Below the pieces are notes generated by a model. That model saw nothing but the letters and a program-made list of their open reading frames with translations. It had not been told where the DNA came from and searched no databases. From JAFGBM01 sp964610155 (lineage in GTDB: Bacteria > Actinomycetota > Actinomycetes > Actinomycetales > Demequinaceae), in assembly GCA_964610155.1 (NCBI GenBank), contig CAZSUY010000001.1:248001-312000 (forward strand): 64,000 nucleotides of DNA, in the 5' to 3' direction. Positions 34,580-43,369 of this stretch are shown here, in pieces. The translations under genes were made by a program, and so were the position numbers. Every line of letters starts with the position of its first letter. The first letter of the stretch is position 1.

Positions 34580-35716
34580 CTATTTCCTCGCCGCCTGGGG
34601 TGCTCCGCGGAGGGCGGCGGCCTCCGCGGTGATGTCTATGCCAGCCGGGCACCAGGTGATGCATCGACCGCAACCCACGCATCCCGTCATGCCGAACTGG
34701 TCCTCCCAGGACGCCAACTTGTGGGTGATCCACTGGCGGTACCGTGACCGGATCGACTCACGGATGCTCCCTCCGTGGATGTAGGAGAACTCCTCCGAGA
34801 AGCACGAGTCCCACACCCGGTGGCGTTCGGCCTCGTCCCCCTTGAGGTCGCTGACATCATCGACGTTCGTACAGAAGCAGGTAGGGCACACCAGCGTGCA
34901 GTTGGTGCAGGCGAGGCAGCGAGAAGCGACGTCGTCCCAGTGGGGGCTTTCCACGCTCGCGTACATGAGGTACTTCAATCCATCGGTGTCGAGCTCCCGC
35001 CCCATCTTGAGGACGGCGTCCTTGGCCACCTCCTCCGCGGCGGCGACCTCGTTGGGATCCGCTTCCTTGGCGGCGATCGCATCGAGCGCCTCGGCCCCAC
35101 GATCCGAACCGATCCCGACGACGAACGTATGGCTGCCCTTGGTCACGATCTCCGTCAGGTTGAGGTCATAGCCTCCGGATGGGCTGGGACCGGTGCCCAT
35201 GGAGGAGCAGAAACACGTCGCAGCCGGATCTCCACAGGTCGCGGAGACGATGAAGGCCCCGGCGCGGCGGGCGGCATAGTGGGCATCCTTGAAACCCCGG
35301 CTCGTCAGCACCTTGTCCTGGATCTCGATAGCCCTGAGGTCGCACCCCCGAACCCCCAGCAGCGCATAGGGCGGGCCCTCCTTGTTTCCCTCATCGCCCT
35401 CAACGCTGAAGGCTCCCGTCGCGTCACGTTTTCCGCGCCAGAGGAGTTCGTCGGCCGGAAAGAGGATCGATTTCATGGACTGCGCCCCGGCGGCAAACCC
35501 GAAGAAGGCGTCGTCCTTCCGTTGTCGCAGTCGGTAGTGCGCCGCCTCCTGCTCGTCACCTACTCCTCGAGGAAGGTCCTCGACCGAGGCGATGGGGGCC
35601 TGGATGATCGCGCCGTCGCGCACGGCCGGGCCAACGACCGTAAATCCTCGCGAACGCAACTCCTCGATGAGTGCCTGCAGGCCATCGACGTCGAGGATCC
35701 GGTCGACCTTCTTCAT
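34580..35716 (-). CDS. hydB: 4Fe-4S hydrogenase subunit (sulfhydrogenase beta)
   Basis: This 378-residue iron-sulfur subunit has a unique N-terminal domain with GVRGCDLRAIEIQDKVL. Two [4Fe-4S] ferredoxin motifs follow: CLACTNCTLVCPTCFC (around 270-285) and CVGCGRCITWCPAGID near the C-terminus. It bridges electron flow between HydG and the small subunit. The ATG has AGGAGG 6 nt upstream. It is the first hydrogenase gene, only 30 bp after the histidine kinase stop. Confidence 0.93.
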   Translation of the reverse strand: MKKVDRILDVDGLQALIEELRSRGFTVVGPAVRDGAIIQAPIASVEDLPRGVGDEQEAAHYRLRQRKDDAFFGFAAGAQSMKSILFPADELLWRGKRDATGAFSVEGDEGNKEGPPYALLGVRGCDLRAIEIQDKVLTSRGFKDAHYAARRAGAFIVSATCGDPAATCFCSSMGTGPSPSGGYDLNLTEIVTKGSHTFVVGIGSDRGAEALDAIAAKEADPNEVAAAEEVAKDAVLKMGRELDTDGLKYLMYASVESPHWDDVASRCLACTNCTLVCPTCFCTNVDDVSDLKGDEAERHRVWDSCFSEEFSYIHGGSIRESIRSRYRQWITHKLASWEDQFGMTGCVGCGRCITWCPAGIDITAEAAALRGAPQAARK

Positions 35717-35728
35717 CGATGCCTCCTA

Positions 35729-35741
35729 GATCCGACGGATC
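35729..35741. promoter_or_regulatory. Palindrome between kinase gene and hydB
   Basis: GATCCG-A-CGGATC is a perfect 6+1+6 inverted repeat in the 30-bp gap upstream of hydB. It may be an operator for the hydrogenase genes or a weak hairpin separating them from the kinase transcript. Confidence 0.35.
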
Positions 35742-35746
35742 CTCTA

Positions 35747-36982
35747 CTACCCCTTCGCTAGCGGTATCCGCACCTCAAGGCTAAGGCCACCCCCGCGTCG
35801 TGTCGATGCCTTCACGGATCCACCGTGAACCTCGGCCACCCTTCTGATGATGGGAAGACCCAGGCCATGACCGTCGCTCTCGGCGGGAGTCTCTCCCCGC
35901 TCGAAGCGTTCGAACAAACGCGGAATATCCTTCGATCGAATCTTGAGACCGGGGTTCGACACCACCATCACGGCGTCGTCCCCCTCCACACGCGTGGTAC
36001 AGGCAATCGATCCCCGGAACGGCAGGTTGTACTTGATGGCATTGTCAAGCGCGTTCGCCACCATTCGCTCAAGGGGCACTGCATCACCGAGCACGGGCGC
36101 ATCCCTAAGATCAAGTTCAACCGCGATGCCCGCTTGCATGGCGGTATCGGCCATCCCACTTGCCACGCTTGCCACGATGTCTGCGAGGTCGACCCTCTTT
36201 CGAATGTGTTGAACATCGTCCGCTCGCGCGAGGGTCAGAAGCGAATCCACGAGGGACTCCGACCGATGCACCTGCTCCCGCACTTCAGCGGCGAGTTCCT
36301 TGGCCTGCCCGTGGGCGTCGCCGTCTAGCACGTTGTCGGCCTTGGCGCGCATCACCGCCAAGGGAGTGCGTAGTTCGTGCGAGGCGTCCGAGGCAAATCT
36401 CTGTCTCGCCTCGAACGCCGAGTCGAGCCTTTCGAGCATTCCATTGAATGCCGTCTTCAGGCGTCTGAACTCATCATCCGGCCCGGTGATGGACAAGCGC
36501 CTGGACAGGTTCGTGACCGATAGGGAGTTCGCCTCATGGATTACCTCGTCGAACGGACGAAGTATCCGCCCCGCGAGCCACCAAGCCATAGGTATAGCGA
36601 CAACCGCCACGATAAGAAAGACGATGAGCGATTGGCTGAGCAGGTCGTCGAGAAAACCCTGCCGGGCGGCCTGTTCAATGTCGCGAAGGGCGATCGACAC
36701 AGAGTCGTTGTGCCCCAAGACGGCCATCCCTCCATTAACGGACGGACCGTGCAATGCCGCATTGGACGGGTCGTGCAATTCGCCCGGTCCCTGAAACACC
36801 GGAAGCGCGATCCCGGCCTCTTCCATGGCGGTTCGGAAGACATCCTCGCGTGCCTCGGACTCGGCCTGCGGGGTGGTGCGGGAGGCCGCGAACGAATATG
36901 AGGTCGCCACGAGCACCGCGGCCAAGGCCGCGAACAGCACGGCGATGAGGACCGTGATCTTGAGCCGAACACTGATGTTCAT
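35747..36982 (-). CDS. Sensor histidine kinase (OmpR-partner type)
   Basis: This 411-residue kinase has TM1 (residues 8-30), a short extracytoplasmic region, TM2 (about 118-140), a HAMP (RILRPFDEVIHEANSL ... GPDDEFRRLKTAFNGML) and HisKA with the H-box FASDASHELRTPLAVMRAKAD. The HATPase region shows ALDNAIKYN, VSNPGLKI and GHGLGLPIIRRVAEVHGGSV. The ATG overlaps the response regulator stop by 4 bp. With the upstream regulator and ABC exporter genes it resembles antimicrobial-peptide or envelope-stress modules. Confidence 0.92.
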   Translation of the reverse strand: MNISVRLKITVLIAVLFAALAAVLVATSYSFAASRTTPQAESEAREDVFRTAMEEAGIALPVFQGPGELHDPSNAALHGPSVNGGMAVLGHNDSVSIALRDIEQAARQGFLDDLLSQSLIVFLIVAVVAIPMAWWLAGRILRPFDEVIHEANSLSVTNLSRRLSITGPDDEFRRLKTAFNGMLERLDSAFEARQRFASDASHELRTPLAVMRAKADNVLDGDAHGQAKELAAEVREQVHRSESLVDSLLTLARADDVQHIRKRVDLADIVASVASGMADTAMQAGIAVELDLRDAPVLGDAVPLERMVANALDNAIKYNLPFRGSIACTTRVEGDDAVMVVSNPGLKIRSKDIPRLFERFERGETPAESDGHGLGLPIIRRVAEVHGGSVKASTRRGGGLSLEVRIPLAKG

Positions 36983-37650
36983 GACGTCTCCTCTATCGTG
37001 AGCCGGTAGCCCACCCTAGTAACCGTCTCGATGAGAGGTGGTTCCCCGAGTTTGCGCCGGAGCGTGACCATCGTGACCCGAACGGCGTTGGTGAAGGGGT
37101 CGGCATACTCGTCCCAAACCTTCTCCAGCAGGTGTTCGGCCGACACCACCCGACCCGGGCTCGACGCCAACACCTCAAGCACCCCGAACTCCTTCGGGCT
37201 CAACTGGATGACGCGACCGTGTCGAGACACCTGATGAGTCGAGGAGTCTACCGTCAGGCTTCCGACGGAGAGAATCGGAGCCGTCTTGGTTGTCACACGA
37301 CGGGAGAGGGTCCGGATCCGTGCCACGAGTTCGGCCATCGCGAAGGGCTTAGAAAGATAGTCGTCCGCCCCGAGGCCAAGGCCTTCCACCACATCGGCGA
37401 TGCCCCGTGCCGCGGTCAGCATAAGAATCCGAGGCCCCTTGTCCTGAGCCACCACCTCCTTGCACACGTCATCCCCGTGCACCACCGGCAGATCCCGATC
37501 GAGAACGATCACGTCGTAGTCGTTGCTCCCGGCCTTCAGGAGCGCTTCGGCTCCGTCCCGGGCCACATCCACCGCCATGCGCTCCCGTCGAAGACGGAGG
37601 GCGATTTCTCGAGCAAGCGACGCATGGTCCTCCACCACTAGCACCCTCAC
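36979..37650 (-). CDS. OmpR-family response regulator
   Basis: This 223-residue regulator starts at GTG 37650 (RVLVVEDHASLAREIALRL) with AAGGAGGA 5 nt upstream; the open frame upstream is not part of the receiver. Receiver residues are the EDH acidic pair, phospho-acceptor VIVLDRDLPVVHGDD, Thr in MLTAARG and Lys in LSKPFA. The C-terminal winged helix ends in the typical VRVTMVTLRRKLGEPPLIETVTRVGYRL. It probably controls the exporter genes upstream in the same operon. Confidence 0.93.
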   Translation of the reverse strand: MRVLVVEDHASLAREIALRLRRERMAVDVARDGAEALLKAGSNDYDVIVLDRDLPVVHGDDVCKEVVAQDKGPRILMLTAARGIADVVEGLGLGADDYLSKPFAMAELVARIRTLSRRVTTKTAPILSVGSLTVDSSTHQVSRHGRVIQLSPKEFGVLEVLASSPGRVVSAEHLLEKVWDEYADPFTNAVRVTMVTLRRKLGEPPLIETVTRVGYRLTIEETS

Positions 37651-37672
37651 GACTTCCTCCTTCCGTCTGCCC

Positions 37673-38758
37673 TCAGTAGACGGCGACAACGTCTCCCTCG
37701 GCAAGATCATCGGAGGCGACGGCCGTCGACTGCCCCGACGTCCCGAGCACCGTCACCGCCACCCAGGACAGTTCACCGCTCCTGTCGACGCGGACGGATG
37801 TGGTTCCATCATCTCTGACGACGAGGGCCTCGGAGGGAACAAGGAGGGAGTCGGTCGCGATTGGGACGGCAAGAGAAACGGGGACCTCCACCTTGTCGCC
37901 CGTCACCGGGATGGCTTCCGACACGATCGCGGTGACCTCGTACGTCTGGGTCTCGGCGTCTATCCCGGCGGAGACGATGGACACGACCGCGGTGGTGGAA
38001 TCCCCGTTGGGCAGGCGAATCTCGACCGCGTCGCCCACCTTGATGTGGGGAAGTTCCTCCGGTGCGACGGGAAATACCACGGCCCTCGTCACGTCGCTGA
38101 CCGTGAGCACGGTGTCTCCTGAGGCAAGGAATTCGCCGACCGTTACCGACGCGTCCGTGACCACAATTGGGCCCGGTCGCATGATGATGCTGCGGTAGTC
38201 GAAGGTTCCGGTCTCCGTGAGTCCCATCGCCTCTTGGAATCGCTCGACCATCTGGTACGTCCGCCAGGTGAAGTACGTGTCGACCGTGACCGTCCCATAA
38301 GGGTCATAGCCCAGTGCCGTCAGCACCCGCTCGACGGCCTCGACGTCGTCTCCCGTGGATCCGTACCCCAATTTCCTCCACAGAACCGCATCTCCCTCAA
38401 CAAAGACGACCGGTACATCGTTCACCCGATACAAGACGTCACCACTGTCGAGCACCGATCCCGACGCCGCAAGCCACGTGACGATGGTCTCAGCGGTTGT
38501 TGTCCCCGCGGCCTCCCCCGGCCGAGCCGTCGATGTCGTGGCCGTATCCGCCTGGTACACAACGGGGAAGGGATTGTCGTACGTGAGGGACCCGGTCCAC
38601 TTCAGGGTGGTCGATAGGTCGCCCCACGTCACCTGAACCTCGTCGTACGAAGGAGCCTCGCTCGGAGCTTCACCCGAAGCGGAGCACCCCGCCAAACCAA
38701 TCGAGAACGCGAGAACCGCGACAGCGGTCGCCGCACGCAAATGCCGCCTCATTTTCAT
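37673..38758 (-). CDS. Efflux adaptor lipoprotein with peptidoglycan-binding domain
   Basis: This 361-residue protein has a lipobox (SIGLAGCSASG) and a beta-barrel/lipoyl-like architecture of periplasmic adaptors. A PG_binding_1-like insert (YGSTGDDVEAVERVLTALGYDPYGTVTVDTYFTWRTYQMVERFQ, about 130-180) replaces the usual coiled-coil hairpin. This form is common in monoderm ABC export systems without an outer membrane. It follows the permease gene by 4 bp and precedes the response regulator by 22 bp. Confidence 0.82.
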   Translation of the reverse strand: MKMRRHLRAATAVAVLAFSIGLAGCSASGEAPSEAPSYDEVQVTWGDLSTTLKWTGSLTYDNPFPVVYQADTATTSTARPGEAAGTTTAETIVTWLAASGSVLDSGDVLYRVNDVPVVFVEGDAVLWRKLGYGSTGDDVEAVERVLTALGYDPYGTVTVDTYFTWRTYQMVERFQEAMGLTETGTFDYRSIIMRPGPIVVTDASVTVGEFLASGDTVLTVSDVTRAVVFPVAPEELPHIKVGDAVEIRLPNGDSTTAVVSIVSAGIDAETQTYEVTAIVSEAIPVTGDKVEVPVSLAVPIATDSLLVPSEALVVRDDGTTSVRVDRSGELSWVAVTVLGTSGQSTAVASDDLAEGDVVAVY

Positions 38759-38762
38759 CTTC

Positions 38763-39992
38763 CTAGGACCTCAGGGCTTCCGTCGGTGGGAGTTTCGCTG
38801 CGCGCATAGCCGGGTATAGGCCAGCGACGACCCCGATCACTAGAGCGCTCACAAGCCCCCCGACGATCGCCACGAGCGGAAGCACGATCCTCCACCCCTG
38901 GCTCAGGGCATAGGCGGCCGTGATCCCCGAGCCCACGAACACCCCGGCGACCCCTCCAATAAGGGACAGGGATAGCGCCTCCAAGAGAAACTGACTCCTG
39001 ATGTGACCGCGGGTGGCTCCCAGCGCCCTCCTCAGGCCGATCTCCCCGCGGCGCTCCATCACGCCGATGACCATGACGTTGGCGATTCCCACACCTCCGA
39101 CGAGAAGGGCAACCGCCCCGAGCCCGAGGAAGAGGGTGGTGAAGGCGGAGTCCGCGGCAAGTTGGGCCTCGAGGGCGTCCGACGGCCGGCTCACCTCAAC
39201 CTCTTCTGGGTTCTCGGGGTCGGCGGTCACGCCTAGGACCTCACGCACCTCATCGATCTGGTCTGGGTCGGTCTGAACGTATACAGTGCTCGGCGCAAGG
39301 TCCGCCCCGAGGCAGGTCTCCGCCGCGCCCATGCCAATGAGGGCGGACCGGTCAAGGTCGGCAGCGAGTGGGAATGGGTTGAGGATGCCCATCACCGTGA
39401 ACCAGACGTCCCCGATGAGGACCTGCTGACCGGCGGCGGCATCCGTGATCCCGAGCCTCTCCGCGGCAATGGAACCCAGGACGACCACGGGAAAGTTCGA
39501 GGTGGCGGCATCGAGCCACTCCCCGTCCGCGACTGAAGAATTCAGGGTCGTCAGGAGGCTGAGGTCAACGGCGGCAACCTGAAGCCCTCCCGTGGCGTCC
39601 GAGTTGACTTCCGAGTTCCGCAGGACGGAGTCGGACAGGGTGACGACCCCGGTCACCGATTGGATGGGTCCGATGCGGGCAATAGCGGATGAGGCGTCGT
39701 CCGGGAGCGTCGCGTCGCCCGCGCCAAATCCGCTCCCTGCCTGAACCGTCAGCAGGTTGGTCCCAAGCGCCGAGATTTCCGCCTCGAGATCCGCCCTGCT
39801 CGACTCGCTGAGGCCGAGAACGCTCATCATGGCGGCAATCCCGATCGTCACGCCAAGCGCGGACAGCGCCGTCCTGGCCTTACGCTGGCGCAAAGATGCC
39901 GCTGCCGAGCCCAAGAGATCCCACGGCCGCACCTTGCTCGATCCCAACCCGTTCGTGTGCGTCTCGGGGACTTCGGATGCTGTGATCGTCAT
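38763..39992 (-). CDS. MacB/FtsX-type ABC transporter permease
   Basis: This 409-residue permease has TM1 (ARTALSALGVTIGIAAMMSVLG), a large extracytoplasmic MacB-like core domain (about 65-275), and three C-terminal TMs with the FtsX signature (VGGVGIANVMVIGVMERRGEIGLRRALGATRGHIRSQFLLEAL). Such permeases act by mechanotransmission, exporting peptides, lipids or drugs rather than importing. ATG 39992 overlaps the ATPase stop by 4 bp. Confidence 0.92.
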   Translation of the reverse strand: MTITASEVPETHTNGLGSSKVRPWDLLGSAAASLRQRKARTALSALGVTIGIAAMMSVLGLSESSRADLEAEISALGTNLLTVQAGSGFGAGDATLPDDASSAIARIGPIQSVTGVVTLSDSVLRNSEVNSDATGGLQVAAVDLSLLTTLNSSVADGEWLDAATSNFPVVVLGSIAAERLGITDAAAGQQVLIGDVWFTVMGILNPFPLAADLDRSALIGMGAAETCLGADLAPSTVYVQTDPDQIDEVREVLGVTADPENPEEVEVSRPSDALEAQLAADSAFTTLFLGLGAVALLVGGVGIANVMVIGVMERRGEIGLRRALGATRGHIRSQFLLEALSLSLIGGVAGVFVGSGITAAYALSQGWRIVLPLVAIVGGLVSALVIGVVAGLYPAMRAAKLPPTEALRS

Positions 39993-40690
39993 GACCGTTC
40001 CCTCTTCGCCCTGGTGTCCCGCTCGACGTGCCCGTCCCTCAGGTAGACCTGACGGGGCAGGCTCGCGGCGAGATCGTGGTCGTGGGTAATGATGAGGATG
40101 GTGGCGCCGTCACCGTGGAGATCACGCAACAGCGAGACGATCGCGTCACCAGTGTGCGAGTCGAGGTTTCCCGTGGGCTCGTCCGCCAGGATGATCGCCG
40201 GCCGGTTCACGAGCGCCCGTGCGATCGCCACCCGCTGCTGCTCGCCTCCCGAGAGCTCGGCCGGCCGGTGGGTGAGGCGATGCCCGAGCCCGACGCGCTC
40301 TAGCGCCTCGTACGCTCGGAAGCGCCGCTCCAGCGGGGTCGCGCCGGTGTACATCAACCCCGTCGCGACGTTGTCGAGGGCGGACATGCTGTCGATCAGA
40401 AAGAACTGTTGGAAGACGAACCCGATCAGGGTGCTTCGCGCGGCAGACAGGCGGCGGTCGGAGAGTACGGATACCTCGTGCCCAGCTATCTTCACCACGC
40501 CCTCCGTCGGTCGATCGAGCGTCCCGATCACGTGCAAGAGGGTGGACTTTCCCGATCCGGAGGGCCCGACGACGGCCACCATCTCTCCCGGGTCAACGGA
40601 GAGGGATATCCCTCCAAGCGCGACTACGGGTGGATATCCCGGATACACCTTGGTCACACCGCCGAGCTCGAGTGCGGGCAGACGGCTCAC
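39989..40690 (-). CDS. ABC transporter ATPase (MacB/LolD-type)
   Basis: This 233-residue ATPase starts at GTG 40690, overlapping the upstream adaptor stop (GTGA). It has Walker A VVGPSGSGKSTLLH, Q-loop GFVFQQFFLI, signature ELSGGEQQRVAIARAL, Walker B IILADEPTGNLDS and switch His IITHDHDLA. It pairs with the downstream FtsX-type permease. Confidence 0.93.
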   Translation of the reverse strand: MSRLPALELGGVTKVYPGYPPVVALGGISLSVDPGEMVAVVGPSGSGKSTLLHVIGTLDRPTEGVVKIAGHEVSVLSDRRLSAARSTLIGFVFQQFFLIDSMSALDNVATGLMYTGATPLERRFRAYEALERVGLGHRLTHRPAELSGGEQQRVAIARALVNRPAIILADEPTGNLDSHTGDAIVSLLRDLHGDGATILIITHDHDLAASLPRQVYLRDGHVERDTRAKRERS

Positions 40691-41883
40691 CCTGGCACCA
40701 CCACGAGATGACCCTCGGAGAGGTCCCCGGTCACCTGCACCCACCCTGAGTCGAAGACCCCGGTCGTCACCCCCACATAGTGGGTGGTGCCATCCGCGTC
40801 CTTGGCCTCGACCGCGTATCCGCCTTCGAGCAGGGCCACGAGTGCCCTGACCGGGACCATCAGCGCCCCGGTCACCGTCTCGTCGGTGACGCGAACGTTC
40901 GCGGGACCCTCGATCAAGGTTGCCGGATCACCCGTCACAGACACAACGATGTCGACGGCGAGTTCGCTCGACGGACTCTGGGAGAGCCGCCGTGCGATCT
41001 GGGCGACACTCGACACGACGCCGGGCACGATCGTCCCGTCCGCGAGCACTACCTCGACCGCAAGCCCCTCGGAGAACGCCGACTGGTCGGACGTCGAGAC
41101 CGCGAGCGTAACCGCCTGCGTCGGGCTGTCGGTCGACGTCACGCCGTGATCCCCCACGACCTCATCCGTGACCCTATCGACAATCGCCCCCGTGAGGATC
41201 TCCGTCCCCTCTGCGGCGACGGTTCCGCGCGTCACGGCGGAATCCACTCGGATGGGCCCAGGGAGGAAGACGGCCTCGGCCGCATCAAACGAGGCATCGG
41301 GGCTGGACATCCCCAGGTCCGTCTCCCAGGCCTTGAGTGCCACGCCCGTGTAGTACGTGAAGTCGTCGTCGACGGTCATGTGACCACTGGCGGTGTATCC
41401 GAGAGCCGCAAGGTTGGTCTCGAGTTGCATGATGTCCGGTCCGTCCACGGACGAGGTCGAGAGGGTGCGCCACTCCGGCAGTTCGCCGTACAGCAGGGCA
41501 ACGGGCTCGGAATCGATCGCGTATAAAACGTTGCCACGCGCGAGGTCCGTTCCCTCCGTGGCAACGCTCGTCACCACTCCTGCGGTTCTTGCCGACACCG
41601 TTGCCGTTTCGTCATAGCCAAGAGAGCCCGCGAAGTCCGTGTACAAGGTGACGTCTCGCCGCTCGGCGGCAACGGTCGTCAGGTCGACCTGGACCCCTTC
41701 CCCCTGGTCCGACCGAGAGTTGGCGATCGCGTACCCTGCCGAGGCGAGGCCCGCCCCGGCGACGAGCCCGACGATCCCCGCGATGGCCGCTGTGCGCCGT
41801 CCCTTCCTCGCTCGCCCGCCGATAATCTCGGCCAGCCGTTCAAGGGTGACGACGGGCTTGTCGGCATCATCCTTCGAGGCCAC
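40687..41883 (-). CDS. Membrane-anchored efflux adaptor with peptidoglycan-binding-like insert
   Basis: This 398-residue protein has a cytoplasmic N-terminus, one TM (AAIAGIVGLVAGAGLASAGYAIA) and an adaptor domain (TDFAGSLGYDETATVSARTAGVVTSVATEGTDLARGNVLYAID). A PG-binding-like segment follows (DIMQLETNLAALGYTASGHMTVDDDFTYYTGVALKAWETDLG), then C-terminal barrel domains. It has the same plan as the 37673 gene but is TM-anchored instead of lipidated. GTG 41883 follows the lipoprotein stop directly. Confidence 0.82.
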   Translation of the reverse strand: MASKDDADKPVVTLERLAEIIGGRARKGRRTAAIAGIVGLVAGAGLASAGYAIANSRSDQGEGVQVDLTTVAAERRDVTLYTDFAGSLGYDETATVSARTAGVVTSVATEGTDLARGNVLYAIDSEPVALLYGELPEWRTLSTSSVDGPDIMQLETNLAALGYTASGHMTVDDDFTYYTGVALKAWETDLGMSSPDASFDAAEAVFLPGPIRVDSAVTRGTVAAEGTEILTGAIVDRVTDEVVGDHGVTSTDSPTQAVTLAVSTSDQSAFSEGLAVEVVLADGTIVPGVVSSVAQIARRLSQSPSSELAVDIVVSVTGDPATLIEGPANVRVTDETVTGALMVPVRALVALLEGGYAVEAKDADGTTHYVGVTTGVFDSGWVQVTGDLSEGHLVVVPG

Positions 41884-42597
41884 CTAGCCCTCACTTCCAG
41901 CGGTCATCGGGCCCTGTCCGCCGAACGCGTCGTCCAGTAGCAAGCCGCATGCGTCATTTGCCGCGATCCACGCGGGATCGGTGGGGTCCTGTCCCAGCAT
42001 CCGAGCGAACATGTCGGCGCGGTTGAAGCCCCCACCCGCTTCGCCTTGCGGCGGGCCGGAGACGGCCGTCCCTCCCCCGCTTGGGGCAACATCAGGAATG
42101 GTGCGAACCGTGTCATCCGGCCGCTGCATCGTTAAGTCTCCCACGTCGAGGCCCTGCTCCCGCAAGCACTCTGTGTACGGAAGCATGGCTTCCTGGATGG
42201 CCTCCGGGTCGAAGTTTCCTCCCGGCCCTCCGCGGCCGTTGGCCATGACGATTCCTTGCATGAGCGAGTCGCACGAATCCATGGCATCCCTGAAGGAGGT
42301 GTCTCCCGGATCGAAACCCCCTTCCTGCGATCGTCCAAAGGCCCCCTCGAAGGATGGGGAGCCATCGGCGTTGACCGTCGGGTCGGGGAAGTCGATGCCG
42401 TTGTCGCGCATGCACTGGGCGAAGGCGAGGGCCTGCTCCTCTGCACTCGCGTCGCTCGTTGGGCTGACCCCCGGCTGGACTCCCGGTGTATCGAGACTCA
42501 GGACTCCAGGACCATCTGAACCACCCGAGCATGCGCTCAGGCCCAGAACTCCCAGACAAAAGCCCACGATCATCGATCGATGGATCGTCTTCCTCAT
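41884..42597 (-). CDS. Putative secreted lipoprotein (exporter-associated)
   Basis: This 237-residue lipoprotein has lipobox LGLSAC and a Ser/Pro-rich linker. The mature domain has paired cysteines: AFAQCMRDNGIDFPDP, DSCDSLMQG, YTECLREQGLDVGD and NDACGLLLDDAFG. The repeated CMRxxGxxxPDP type motif is common in actinobacterial lipoproteins of unknown role that travel with ABC exporters. ATG 42597 with GGAG upstream is chosen over the open frame extending to 42906. It heads the exporter/two-component operon. Confidence 0.82.
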   Translation of the reverse strand: MRKTIHRSMIVGFCLGVLGLSACSGGSDGPGVLSLDTPGVQPGVSPTSDASAEEQALAFAQCMRDNGIDFPDPTVNADGSPSFEGAFGRSQEGGFDPGDTSFRDAMDSCDSLMQGIVMANGRGGPGGNFDPEAIQEAMLPYTECLREQGLDVGDLTMQRPDDTVRTIPDVAPSGGGTAVSGPPQGEAGGGFNRADMFARMLGQDPTDPAWIAANDACGLLLDDAFGGQGPMTAGSEG

Positions 42598-42769
42598 CGT
42601 TCGCTCCGTCTCCTCGGCACCACACGGCACTTCCATTTCTGTGACGATGTCGACGATAGGTTGCACGACGTTCAGGAAACGTAAGGGTTCCCGTGTTTGC
42701 GCTCCGAGACAGCAAGCGGCGTGACTCTCTCTCGCGGAATGGTGCTCCCGAACCAAACGCCGTCCGGAA

Positions 42770-42821
42770 TCAGAGCGGCGGCTTGTCGGTCTCGTCGTAC
42801 GATTGATCCTCGACGATCCCC
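42770..42821 (-). pseudogene. Orphan 3' end of the gene interrupted by the IS1595-like element
   Basis: Reading minus from the target duplication gives VEDQSYDETDKPPL and a TGA (42770-42772). Joined to the truncated gene at 45545-45928 across one copy of the 8-bp duplication, it restores an uninterrupted frame (LGI then VEDQSYDETDKPPL). Confidence 0.85.
42814..42821. repeat. Target-site duplication, left copy
   Basis: CGATCCCC flanks the left end of the element; the identical octamer is at 45553-45560. Eight bp is the usual duplication of the IS1595 family. Confidence 0.9.
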
Positions 42822-42842
42822 GGCGATGAGCGGGATGACAAA
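42822..42842 (+). repeat. Left terminal inverted repeat
   Basis: The 21 bp match the reverse complement of 45532-45552 exactly. The inner sequence GACAAACCCACGCG recurs at 43377-43390. Confidence 0.9.
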
Positions 42843-42881
42843 CCCACGCGCGATAGGTGGCCGGGTCGTAGACTCTGAGGC

Positions 42882-43352
42882 GTGGCGGAGAGCCAATGGG
42901 AGGCAACCATCAGGGAAGCAGGGGCCATCATGACCTCGGTCGGTGGTGCTGGCCTGTTTGCCCTTGCGGTGATCGAGGACGACCCGAGCCTGCGGCCTTG
43001 GTGGATATCCGCATACTTGTGCCTGGCTGTTGGTGTTCTGCTGCTCGTCGTTTGGCACCGGTTCCGAGCGTCTGATCTAGACGGTTTGGGAACCCTTTCG
43101 CGGAATCTTGACGGCCTCAGTATAGAGTTGAGGGGCACTGCCAAATCGCCCGCGTCAACCATCAACCGCGCCCTAATCCGGGAGTACCAGCAAACAGGCA
43201 AGCACATGTCTTGGGGCCGAAAGAACCGGAAGTTACGCAAGCGGTTCATTTGTGGAGCGGACACGTCTCCGATCACCAACGGGGAGGGCCTGAGCGAGGT
43301 TCTGCGTATGCAGGCTCTTGTGAAAGAGGCCCACGAGAGTGGACTGACATAG
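42882..43352 (+). CDS. Cargo gene: small membrane protein of unknown function
   Basis: The 156-residue product starts at GTG 42882, 7 nt after TAGACT (42869-42874). It has two hydrophobic segments (AIMTSVGGAGLFALAVI and WWISAYLCLAVGVLLLVVW) and a charged C-terminal half containing SKHMSWGRKNRKLRKRF-like basic residues (TGKHMSWGRKNRKLRKRF). It lies inside the insertion element, between the left terminal repeat and the transposase. I do not recognise a family; such TM-plus-soluble-domain proteins are common among cargo or defence-like genes, but nothing specific supports that here. Confidence 0.65.
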   Translation: MAESQWEATIREAGAIMTSVGGAGLFALAVIEDDPSLRPWWISAYLCLAVGVLLLVVWHRFRASDLDGLGTLSRNLDGLSIELRGTAKSPASTINRALIREYQQTGKHMSWGRKNRKLRKRFICGADTSPITNGEGLSEVLRMQALVKEAHESGLT

Positions 43353-43369
43353 CCTCAATCCGAATCGAT

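Noticed and set aside
42770..43279. 169-codon minus frame spanning the left end of the insertion element
   Set aside because: Only its final VEDQSYDETDKPPL belongs to a gene (the interrupted target); the upstream part is antisense of the cargo gene.
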